Below are positions 9,329-17,148 of a DNA stretch of 64,000 bases, in pieces (positions within the stretch are counted from its first letter, which is position 1; each line of letters opens with the position of its first letter). A model generated the notes under the pieces. It did not search any database. It had not been told where the DNA came from and saw only the letters and a list, made by a program, of their open reading frames with translations. The stretch spans positions 124,001 through 188,000 of the forward strand of contig JBGQBO010000004.1 in assembly GCA_041494885.1 (NCBI GenBank). Reading direction: 5' to 3'. The DNA comes from JAIQFV01 sp041494885 (GTDB taxonomy: Bacteria; Acidobacteriota; Terriglobia; JAIQFV01). The translations under genes and the position numbers were made by a program.

Positions 9329-11407
9329 ATGAAGAGGTGTCTCATCATCCCGCTACTTCTCTGCATAGCATCGTCTTCCCTGTCTTCACAGGCCGTTAAA
9401 CAAAAACCCTCTCAAGATGCCGCTTCATACGCAGACACTCGGCGAATCGCCCGTCTGGAGACTGCCATCGAAGGGCTTCGAGAGGACCTGAAGATTCCCG
9501 CGCTTTCGGCGGCTATTGTTAAAGACCAACAAGTGTTGTGGTCAAAGGGATTTGGCTTTGCAGACGCAGAAAACAAGATCCCGGCAACGGCTCATACCTC
9601 TTACCATCTCGCGTCGCTGACCAAAACCTTTGCGTCCACCCTCCTGATGCAGTTAGTCCAGGAGGGGAAGGTAAGCTTGGATGATCCCGTGTCCAAATAC
9701 GGCATCACCCTCGAAAGCAGTGGGGTGATCCGCGTCAAACACTTGTTTTCTCATACCTCGGAGGGAAATCCCGGAGAGCAGTACCGATACAACGGGAACC
9801 GCTTCTCGGAATTGGACAAGGTCATTCAGAAGGCCACGGGAAAGTCCTTTGCGGAACTCTTGATCACAAACATTCTCAATCCATTGGGAATGACGGAGAC
9901 CGCACCCAACGTCCCTCCCATTGTCGATACAAGATCACCTCCCGGTGTATCCCCGGCCCTTGAAGAAGAGGTGAAGGTTGCCGTGATGGACCTCATTCAG
10001 GGTTTGAACACTGAAAACTTCGGTCAAGTCGAAAAAAGCCTTGCGCCGCAACAAAACGCCTTTCGAGGCGATGGGAGCTTCTTAACCCTTTATGCCGATC
10101 CGCAGGAGCTTCGAAATCGTCAGAGCCAGGGCATCAAACTCAATTTCCAGGTCTCCAATTTGCAGGTGGGAGTTTATGGAGAAACGGCATTGGCGACATT
10201 TTACAGTTCACTGGCTGTAGCGTTTCCCGATGGAACCCGTCAGGGCAACGGACCCTGGCGAATGTCGATGGTTTGGAACAAGCGGGACGGCACCTGGAAG
10301 TTGGTTCATACACACCAGTCGGCCTTAAGTGTCCCACTCGTCACAGAAGATCAAGTGAGGCGCTTCGACTCTGTTTCAAAATCTCTGGCTCAACCCTACG
10401 ACCTGGACCCCGCCTTTAAGATCAGAAGATCCTCGTACCCTACCACCTTTAGTACAGCCGCCGGTTTGATTTCCTCGGTTTTGGACATGGCGAAATACGA
10501 CATCGCCATCGATCACAACCGCTTTCTGACGAGAGAAACCCAACTGCTGGCATTTACTCCAACAATCTCTACCAAGGGTGAAACTCTGCCCTATGGGCTG
10601 GGCTGGTTTACGCAGGACTACAAAGGGACCAAACTGATATGGCACTATGGGTACTGGAACTGCAACTCTTCCCTTATTTTGAAAGTCCCCGCTCGAAACA
10701 TCACTTTCATTGCGATGGCGAACACAAACAATCTCAGTCGGCCCACGGACCTCGGGGCCGGGGATGTGCTCCATTCGCCAATCGGAATGGCCTTCCTCAA
10801 GACCTTTGTCTTTCCTGAACTGTTTGGCGAGGACTTGCCCGATATTGACTGGAAAGCCCCTTCCGCGGAATTAAGAACGCGCATGAGAGCATTGACCAAC
10901 AAACCTTATACCGATATTTATTCAAGGGAGTTGATCAATCAGGCTTCGGTGTACTCAAGCGTCGGGAAGCAGCTGGATGCATCGCGCCTCTACGGGGTTT
11001 ACGGAGAGTTGTATTCCAAGGGTCTGCCGGATGGTCTGTCAGCCAGGTCCGCGCTCGCCGAAATCACCCGGGTCGGTGATAACGAAGATCGGTCCGTTCC
11101 ATTTGAGTTGCAACAAAAGCAGAAGGTCCGCGTTTTCGCCCTGGGAGAGGCTGGGGACGAGAACATGGCCGACTTTGGCTGGATCGAAAAGGCAGAAACG
11201 GGTGAGACAATTTGGAAAATGGTCCAGGCAGAGACCGTTCTAGCCGGTGGTGCTCAAAAAAATCGGAAGGTGGATCTCACCATTGAGCTGCCGGCTGGCA
11301 AATATAAACTTCGCTACAAGTCTGACGACTCACATTCCTTTGATCGATGGAACAGCACTCCCCCCGATATCTACTTCTGGGGGATTGCACTTTACATCAA
11401 CGAATGA
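9329..11407 (+). CDS. Exported class C beta-lactamase-like serine hydrolase with NTF2-like insertion
   Basis: 692 residues with a signal peptide (about 1-21). The beta-lactamase/transpeptidase fold starts at about 36 and has the S-x-x-K motif at Ser96-Lys99. The Tyr motif region 'YRYNGN' lies at 152-157, and its third position aligns with Gly rather than the usual Asn. The KTG-equivalent is HYG at 439-441. The fold is interrupted at about 205-337 by a segment that reads as a SnoaL/NTF2-like domain ('VKVAVMDLIQGLNTENF' to 'WNKRDGTWKLVHTHQSAL'). The lactamase fold then resumes with 'AAGLISSVLDMAKYD'. After about 500 a helical part and a beta-sandwich ('DFGWIEKAETGE', 'LPAGKYKLRYKSDDSHS') complete it. 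Homologues are esterases, peptidases or PBP-like enzymes; the substrate cannot be told. Confidence 0.85.
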   Translation: MKRCLIIPLLLCIASSSLSSQAVKQKPSQDAASYADTRRIARLETAIEGLREDLKIPALSAAIVKDQQVLWSKGFGFADAENKIPATAHTSYHLASLTKTFASTLLMQLVQEGKVSLDDPVSKYGITLESSGVIRVKHLFSHTSEGNPGEQYRYNGNRFSELDKVIQKATGKSFAELLITNILNPLGMTETAPNVPPIVDTRSPPGVSPALEEEVKVAVMDLIQGLNTENFGQVEKSLAPQQNAFRGDGSFLTLYADPQELRNRQSQGIKLNFQVSNLQVGVYGETALATFYSSLAVAFPDGTRQGNGPWRMSMVWNKRDGTWKLVHTHQSALSVPLVTEDQVRRFDSVSKSLAQPYDLDPAFKIRRSSYPTTFSTAAGLISSVLDMAKYDIAIDHNRFLTRETQLLAFTPTISTKGETLPYGLGWFTQDYKGTKLIWHYGYWNCNSSLILKVPARNITFIAMANTNNLSRPTDLGAGDVLHSPIGMAFLKTFVFPELFGEDLPDIDWKAPSAELRTRMRALTNKPYTDIYSRELINQASVYSSVGKQLDASRLYGVYGELYSKGLPDGLSARSALAEITRVGDNEDRSVPFELQQKQKVRVFALGEAGDENMADFGWIEKAETGETIWKMVQAETVLAGGAQKNRKVDLTIELPAGKYKLRYKSDDSHSFDRWNSTPPDIYFWGIALYINE

Positions 11408-11591
11408 ATCGGGATGGGTGCAGTGACTTCCATTCGAACCTTGGGTGTGGACAGACCTTGCGGCCGCTGGCTTGCCGACCCGATCACGAAATTGCAGCCA
11501 TTTGGGAAAGGTGTTCGCATCACACGCGCGGGCCGGCACATGTTTAGTGCTCCCTCATTGTTCTGGCCGGCCCTCCCTGCTCTCCTCAGCC

Positions 11592-12503
11592 CTAAAGGTT
11601 TTTCTTGAAGAATGCCAGCATTGCAGGCCAGGCCTGTTGAGCAGCCTTCAGATTGGCCCCGTCCTTCCCGCTCTGTGCCCGGAGGAACCCATGGCCGGCA
11701 CCTTCATAAATGTGAGGATCATATCCCTTCCCAAGTTTCTGCATCTCGGCCCTGGTGGGCTCCACTGTGGCGGTCACGCGCGCATCATCCCCCCCATAGA
11801 ATCCTGCCACGGGCGCCTTGATCCTTGCAAGACCGCCAGCATCCGGAGGGGTGCCGTAGTACACCGCGGCGGCATTGAGATCAGCCTGTGCAGCGGCATA
11901 TGAAAAACTCGCTGACCCTCCCCAACAAAACCCTACCGTGGCACTCCTCCCATTCGCAGCGGGCAGGTGGATGGCATAGGTCCGCACCGCATTCAATCGA
12001 GCAATCGTCTCTTCGGGCGTCAGGGACCTGATCAGCTTCACCACGTCGTCGCGGCTTCCCACCGAATCCGTTCCGCCACCGCCAGGGCCTTTTCCGGATA
12101 AGAGATCAGGCGCCACTGCAATGTATCCTTCAGAGGCTAACTGATCCGCTACAGCGCGGATCCAATCCGAAAGGCCAAAAATCTCGTGGATCACGACGAC
12201 CACGGGTGCCTTGTCCTTTCGCTCCGGATACACGACCCAGCTCCGTACCTTTTGGTCGCTTCCTGTAACCTTCACATCCACATATTCCCCATGGCGGGGT
12301 GATTTTTCAAGGGCCATTTTGGCCTGCTCCTCCCCTGCCGGCAACTTCTCATCTCGTGCCGCCGCCTGAGTCGTCTGCGATGCCCCCATTTGTTCGGCCC
12401 CTGCTGGGTGAACATGTTCCTGACCAAATATGCCGGGCGATCCTGAACACAAGATCAACCCTGCCATCATAAAACCAAGTAACTTAGCTACCGAATATCC
12501 CAT
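11592..12503 (-). CDS. Exported dienelactone hydrolase family protein
   Basis: 303 residues. A signal peptide (about 1-27) and a low-complexity linker precede an alpha/beta-hydrolase domain of the dienelactone hydrolase type (about 75-303). The Cys nucleophile is in GFCWGG (Cys193), followed by the acid in 'GGDDARV' and the His in 'GAGHGF'. 'HEIFGLSDWIR' is the typical oxyanion region. Cytosolic relatives open dienelactones in aromatic degradation. Exported versions of this kind have no established substrate, so I name only the family. GGAGG precedes the ATG by about 6 nt. The gene is convergent with the serine hydrolase upstream and divergent from the next gene. Confidence 0.9.
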   Translation of the reverse strand: MGYSVAKLLGFMMAGLILCSGSPGIFGQEHVHPAGAEQMGASQTTQAAARDEKLPAGEEQAKMALEKSPRHGEYVDVKVTGSDQKVRSWVVYPERKDKAPVVVVIHEIFGLSDWIRAVADQLASEGYIAVAPDLLSGKGPGGGGTDSVGSRDDVVKLIRSLTPEETIARLNAVRTYAIHLPAANGRSATVGFCWGGSASFSYAAAQADLNAAAVYYGTPPDAGGLARIKAPVAGFYGGDDARVTATVEPTRAEMQKLGKGYDPHIYEGAGHGFLRAQSGKDGANLKAAQQAWPAMLAFFKKNL

Positions 12504-12817
12504 TTGAACCTCCGTGTTTTAGTTTAGATATTCTCACGTCTCGAATCTGTGGATTCCTGCGTTCCCTGCAGGAATCTCCCAAGTGCCCTGCTTGAGCTTT
12601 AGAGGATTGCATCCCCTGCCGCCGCATGCTTGTCGGCACAGGATCAGACTTGTTGTGAAGCTGAAACGGGATTCTAACATGGAGGCAGAGTTATTGAGTA
12701 TCCGGACGTGCCCCGACACAAAGAGTGATTGAGTACAATTTCATGTTGCAATCACGACCAACAGCCCGTAGGATTCATGCGCTCTCCTGAAGTTTTCCAA
12801 TCAAGCGAGATTCCCTG
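12504..12817. other. Divergent intergenic region with a 9-bp perfect hairpin
   Basis: This 314-bp region lies between two divergent genes and must hold both promoters. GATTCCTGC (12552-12560) and GCAGGAATC (12568-12576) form a perfect 9-bp inverted repeat with a 7-nt loop, about 50 bp upstream of the dienelactone hydrolase start. It may be an operator or a transcript hairpin. No gene is seen. Confidence 0.5.
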
Positions 12818-14305
12818 GTGACAATGCAAGGCATTCCTCAACCCTACTGGCGCATCGTGTTTATTGTGCTGCTTGGCGGTATTCTTCTCATTCCCATCTG
12901 GCTGGTTGAGTTTCCTCCACTGCTCGATTATCCCAACCATCTTGCCCAAACATTTGTACTCAGCCATCTGAATGATCCGAACTTTCATTTCTCGGAGTTT
13001 TACGGCAAGGAATGGCACTTTTATCCTTATCTGACCATGAACGCCTTCCTGATGGGCATGCAACAAATCATTCCGCTGGAACTGGCGGGTCGCCTCTTTT
13101 TGAGCCTATGCGCGCTGGCCCTACCCCTTTGTATCTGGTTCTTCTTGCGCCACGCCAATCCGGGGAATGATCTGCTGTCTTTCTGGTCGCTGCTGCTCTC
13201 TTATAATGTCTTTTTCTTATACGGGTATTTGAATTTCTATCTGGGCGTGGCGCTGTCCTTCCTGGCGCTGGGTCTATGGATCCGCTATCTAGCCCGGCCC
13301 GGTCTATTCCGCTGGGTGCTCTCGTTCGCCGCAGTCACTGGAGTGTATGCCACCCATCTCTTCTCGTTCGCGATTGTGGGCACTGTAATGACAACGTACC
13401 TCCTGTGGAAGCGCGCGTCATGGCGGCAATTCGCGCTTTCGTGGCTTTTGTTCCTCCCGGGGTGTCTCTTCTACATCAGGATCCCTATGGGAATAGGGGC
13501 CGCCCACGATCTCACTTTTGCGAGTGTCGGAGACAAACTGGATTGGCTGACCGGTTTTCTTCGTGGCTATTCTCCGTCGATCGACCGGTTCACACTGATC
13601 ATTCTGTTGATATGCGCACTGCTGGCGTGGTGGAGGAACCCCGAGTTCAAGTGGAATTATGAATGGGCCATGGTCGCCGGCATTCTGTTTGTCTTGTTCT
13701 GGGCACTTCCCGTGGGTCTTGGGGAGGGCTGGGACATTTATCCGCGAGTCCTGCCCATCCTGTTTGTCGCACTCCTCTCCGTCGCTCACATCGGCAGGCG
13801 CGCTCGCTGGTTACTGCTGGTGCCCTTGCTGCTGTTCTTTATACGGATCGTGGACATAAGCGAGCACTTTCTGTCGGAGCGACCTGCCCTGGCAGTCCTT
13901 GCACAGTCGTTCGAGGTCATCCCAAAGAATGCTCGAGTCCTACCCATCATTGACGGTTCAGGTGATGAACCGCTTCAGCGGCCCTATTATCATTTCTGGG
14001 CGTACGGAACAATCCGGCGGGGCTGGCTGCTGCCAAACCTCCTGAGCGTGCCGGGTATGGCGGCCCTGCGATTTAAGAGCGGAATCTATCGGCCCGACCT
14101 CTCTTGGGACTTGGATTACTCCAATCCACCTGACTGGCAAAAGGTGCGTGATAACTACGAATATGTCTGGGCTTACAACGTTCCTCGCTTTGCATCCGGA
14201 CTGGACTCAATCGGCACCGTGATTTTTGAAGAAGACGACCTTAAGTTGTATCGACTTAATAAATCCACATCAGTTACAGAACAGGCTTCAACCCTCAAGC
14301 CCTAG
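12818..14305 (+). CDS. Multi-spanning membrane protein, GT-C-like
   Basis: 495 residues with about ten hydrophobic helices up to roughly residue 365 and a soluble C-terminal part of about 130 residues. The first extracytoplasmic loop contains 'LLDYPNHLAQ', an Asp-x-x-x-His arrangement typical of GT-C glycosyltransferases that use polyprenyl-phosphate sugars. I therefore suggest a membrane glycosyltransferase, but no acceptor or donor can be inferred. The frame opens with GTG at 12818; an ATG two codons on (12824) is an alternative. AAGCGAG about 9 nt before the GTG is a weak ribosome-binding site. The gene stands alone. Confidence 0.75.
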   Translation: MTMQGIPQPYWRIVFIVLLGGILLIPIWLVEFPPLLDYPNHLAQTFVLSHLNDPNFHFSEFYGKEWHFYPYLTMNAFLMGMQQIIPLELAGRLFLSLCALALPLCIWFFLRHANPGNDLLSFWSLLLSYNVFFLYGYLNFYLGVALSFLALGLWIRYLARPGLFRWVLSFAAVTGVYATHLFSFAIVGTVMTTYLLWKRASWRQFALSWLLFLPGCLFYIRIPMGIGAAHDLTFASVGDKLDWLTGFLRGYSPSIDRFTLIILLICALLAWWRNPEFKWNYEWAMVAGILFVLFWALPVGLGEGWDIYPRVLPILFVALLSVAHIGRRARWLLLVPLLLFFIRIVDISEHFLSERPALAVLAQSFEVIPKNARVLPIIDGSGDEPLQRPYYHFWAYGTIRRGWLLPNLLSVPGMAALRFKSGIYRPDLSWDLDYSNPPDWQKVRDNYEYVWAYNVPRFASGLDSIGTVIFEEDDLKLYRLNKSTSVTEQASTLKP

Positions 14306-14620
14306 GTCGTGACGGCCTTGTTGATGAGTCCGCACCCGTCCTTCGCTTTCGAAGCGGGCAAGCCAAATTCACTCCTGGAATTGGATTCTACCTTTCTAAA
14401 CCTGTTCGGAAAAGTCCACGTTTTCATAGCAATACTGCCGTATTCAGAAGTCGGAGGAGGAACGTCGAATAGAAAATCCTCAGTCCAAGAAGTCAACATC
14501 CCTGAGAGTGTCCTTCTCTGGACTTCTCAACGCTGAGTTCTGGCTACCCTCTCCAAGACAACAGTTTCTTGTTTGAAGCAGCGAGGCATCAACTTCGAAT
14601 GTCTGTGGCTGGAATTAAGT
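14306..14620. other. Convergent intergenic region (315 bp)
   Basis: It lies between the GT-C-like gene and the Cys-rich gene on the opposite strand. A 75-codon plus-strand frame here has no family resemblance. I see no clear terminator hairpin with a T tract. Confidence 0.45.
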
Positions 14621-15631
14621 TTAATAGTAGTGACCGGCATAGGGCGGGTCGATGACTTTGTCCGTCTTACCGGCAGCGTGACAGAAGGCCGAGAACATGC
14701 ATCGGTTCCGGTAGGTGTCCATTTTCTTATATGGGCTCGGTAGACCACAGTTTCCTCCGCAATCAGAGCAATGAGTTTCGCCCGATGCCCGGGGACAACA
14801 GTTCCTGAAAACATTCCAAAACAACGAATGAATGACAGGCACACTTAATCCCGTTTGATTACTGATGAAGCTGTTGACTCCCTGTATCTTTGACCTGATC
14901 TCGCAATCTTCGTCGTCCGTCAGAGTGAGTCCCCTCTGCACCTTGGAGGCAAGCCCAGGATCCTGAACCAAGATCGTTCCCATCCGGAGATGGCCTCTCA
15001 TCTCATGGTAATCAACGGGCGAAAGCAGATGTTCAGGATCTCGTATCACCCAGCCCAATTCGTTCTCCATGAGCGCGAGAAAGAGGTGGGCCTTTTTCAT
15101 GACCGGATCCTTGTATGCTTCGAATGTCTTCAAGAAGACCAGGAACCCTGATTCCCCACCGATGAAGCCATGACATTCATTGAAAGGTTCCTTGACGTTG
15201 TGGCATCCGGATTTCCTTAATCTATCACCGGCGTCGTTCAGAAGAAAGGCTCGTTCATTGACCCGGTTCAACGTCTTTCCAAAGACCGGGTCATCGAACA
15301 ACTCAGACAAATCTGCCGGCCTGAGGACCCTCCAATATTCGGGGGTTGCCCACTCAGCGTCCTGACGGACCTTCTCTAGAAACCTTTCCTTCAGGTAATC
15401 CCATCCGGCCTTCTTTACATTGCCGACAACACCTTCGAGGCGTCTCTCACCCAGTGGACTTGTCTGATGGCAGATCGAAACAAGGGCAAAATAACTGTTG
15501 GCGAGGAGCATTGCTTCTTTCCAGTGAACAGAAGCGTGATTCGTCCGATCGTATTCTGAGCGGAGACTGCAAGCTCTGAGCGTCTCGACCAGTTTCGAGA
15601 CCTGTGAATAATCGGTAACGACCCGTTCCAT
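14621..15631 (-). CDS. Unrecognised Cys-rich protein, possibly HhH-glycosylase-like with Fe-S or Zn cluster
   Basis: 336 residues, soluble, no signal peptide. I do not recognise the family with certainty. The N-terminal two thirds are helical. 'LLSPVDYHEMRGHLRMGTI' and 'DDEDCEIRSKIQGVN' recall the helical core of helix-hairpin-helix glycosylases and the related queuosine-salvage fold. The C-terminus is rich in cysteines: Cys278, 279, 288, 291, 295, 311 and 317, an arrangement that could bind an Fe-S cluster or Zn. 'SICHQTSPLGERRLEG' near residue 52 is another likely conserved block. GAAGGA precedes the ATG by 4 nt. The gene is solitary. A base-excision or nucleoside-salvage role is only a guess. 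Confidence 0.7.
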   Translation of the reverse strand: MERVVTDYSQVSKLVETLRACSLRSEYDRTNHASVHWKEAMLLANSYFALVSICHQTSPLGERRLEGVVGNVKKAGWDYLKERFLEKVRQDAEWATPEYWRVLRPADLSELFDDPVFGKTLNRVNERAFLLNDAGDRLRKSGCHNVKEPFNECHGFIGGESGFLVFLKTFEAYKDPVMKKAHLFLALMENELGWVIRDPEHLLSPVDYHEMRGHLRMGTILVQDPGLASKVQRGLTLTDDEDCEIRSKIQGVNSFISNQTGLSVPVIHSLFWNVFRNCCPRASGETHCSDCGGNCGLPSPYKKMDTYRNRCMFSAFCHAAGKTDKVIDPPYAGHYY

Positions 15632-15804
15632 GGGTTCCTTCGCCCTCAGCCATCTAGCGTGGGTGCAGGTGCCGGAATCTTAACAGATCTTGCCTTGCAA
15701 CCGGCAGTCTAATGAAACCGCCAAACGTCGTGTTGATGTATTATTTTGTCCACAGTAGAATGCACCAAAGATGGCATGTCAGCAGTAAAAAAAAGGAGGC
15801 AACA

Positions 15805-16665
15805 ATGGCTTTATTTCAGAAGGGCTCTTCAGACTCGGGCTCGACCCTGCGTCTTGCACCGACGCAGAAACTCACCTCATTCGGTGTCGGTAAAATCGCT
15901 CTTGCAATATTGGTATTCCTTGTCCTGTGGGCCTCGACAACTTCTGTGCCTACAGGGCACGTAGGCGTCCTGACGCTCTTCGGGCGGGTGACGGGCGAAG
16001 CTCTATCCGAGGGTCTGCACATGATCAACCCGCTCAAGGCGGTTCACAAATTGTCGATCCAGACACAAACCATCAAGGAATCGGCCAGCGTACCCTCGAA
16101 CGAAGGGCTCATGATGTCGTTGGACACTTCATTGATTTTCAAGCTCGACCGCACCAAGGCGGCCGAGCTTTACCAGGGGATCGGCGAAAATTATGTTGCC
16201 GTAGTCCTTGAGCCCAACTTGCGGGCCGCAATCCGCGGGGTGACCTCGGCACACAGCGCTAACGCACTTTACACGGGTGCGCGCGAGGAAGTGGCGCAGA
16301 GAATTCAGGACGAACTTGCTCAGACCCTTGCCCCCCGTGGGATTGTGGTTGAGCGAGTGCTGCTGCGAGACATCCAGTTGCCGGCCATGTTGCGCAGCTC
16401 CATCGAAGCGAAGCAACAGGCCGAGCAGGACGCTTTGCGCATGAGCTTTGTCCTCCAAAAGGAGAAACAGGAAGCCGAGCGCAAGCGCATCGAGGCGCAA
16501 GGCATTGCCGACTTCCAGCGCATCGTGGCCCAGGGAATCAGCCCTCAGTTGCTGGAATGGAAAGGCATCGAGGCCACGGAGAAGCTTGCCCTGGGATCCA
16601 ATGCCAAGGTGGTGATCATTGGGAATTCCAAAACGGGGCTCCCGCTGATCCTGGGACCGCAGTAG
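15805..16665 (+). CDS. Prohibitin/SPFH (band 7) family protein
   Basis: 286 residues from the preferred start. It has a short cytoplasmic N-terminus, one membrane helix (about 30-50) and a band 7/SPFH domain (about 55-220; 'VPTGHVGVLTLFGRVTGEAL' is diagnostic). A coiled-coil tail follows ('EAKQQAEQDALRMSF', 'EKQEAERKRIEAQGIADF') and a hydrophobic end. Prohibitin-like proteins form ring assemblies at the membrane and can regulate FtsH-type proteases. The frame extends upstream to 15712. The ATG at 15805 is favoured because AAAGGAGG stands 6 nt before it and the extension looks non-coding. No NfeD or protease gene is adjacent. Confidence 0.9.
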   Translation: MALFQKGSSDSGSTLRLAPTQKLTSFGVGKIALAILVFLVLWASTTSVPTGHVGVLTLFGRVTGEALSEGLHMINPLKAVHKLSIQTQTIKESASVPSNEGLMMSLDTSLIFKLDRTKAAELYQGIGENYVAVVLEPNLRAAIRGVTSAHSANALYTGAREEVAQRIQDELAQTLAPRGIVVERVLLRDIQLPAMLRSSIEAKQQAEQDALRMSFVLQKEKQEAERKRIEAQGIADFQRIVAQGISPQLLEWKGIEATEKLALGSNAKVVIIGNSKTGLPLILGPQ

Positions 16666-17148
16666 CCGCTCGACGCGCTCCTAAGCTTTTACATCTCTGC
16701 AGGGATTTTAGCCTGAACCCATTCTTAGGGTTTGACTCAGACGCCCTCCTTGCGTCGCGAAAACCTGTAAGTGCAGACACGCCCCCAGCTAGTCAGGAAG
16801 CTAGCTGGCGGGGGGGGGGAATTCAACATTTCACGGTCAATCGGGTGCAAGTGGAAGGGCTGGGTGTTAGTACGTTACTTTGGGGGGGGTTGCCCGCATT
16901 GGGAATTGCTGAACCTCAGACCCACCCCACTCTGTTTGCGAAACGAAAAGTGTTATTAACACGTGATGGATTTTCCTGTTTATGTGGGGATAGCTCCGTT
17001 CTATCCCCATTGGGGTTTGTTGAAATGTTCGAAATTTCAGGGAACTTGTCTTAGCCTCGGGACGTTTAAACAGAAGAGAGAACGCCGGGCCCCTTCCTGC
17101 ATTACCGCTGCCACCTTGGAATGAGGAATTAAGCGAGGAGCACATTTA
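16666..17148. other. Intergenic region with two hairpins and G-tracts
   Basis: 483 bp without a supportable gene; the 165-codon open frame overlapping it begins inside the band-7 gene and looks spurious. CCAGCTAG (16785-16792) pairs with CTAGCTGG (16801-16808) and runs directly into a ten-G tract (16810-16819). An eight-G tract lies at 16882-16889. TGGGGATAG (16985-16993) and CTATCCCCA (17001-17009) form a perfect 9-bp hairpin with a 7-nt loop, 140 bp before the ADOP start. Confidence 0.5.

Noticed and set aside
14309..14536. 75-codon open frame after the GT-C-like gene
   Set aside because: Starts right after the stop of the previous gene with no ribosome-binding site and no known fold.
16557..17054. 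165-codon open frame over the end of the band-7 gene
   Set aside because: Begins inside the band-7 coding region in another frame and crosses hairpins and G-runs; typical shadow frame.
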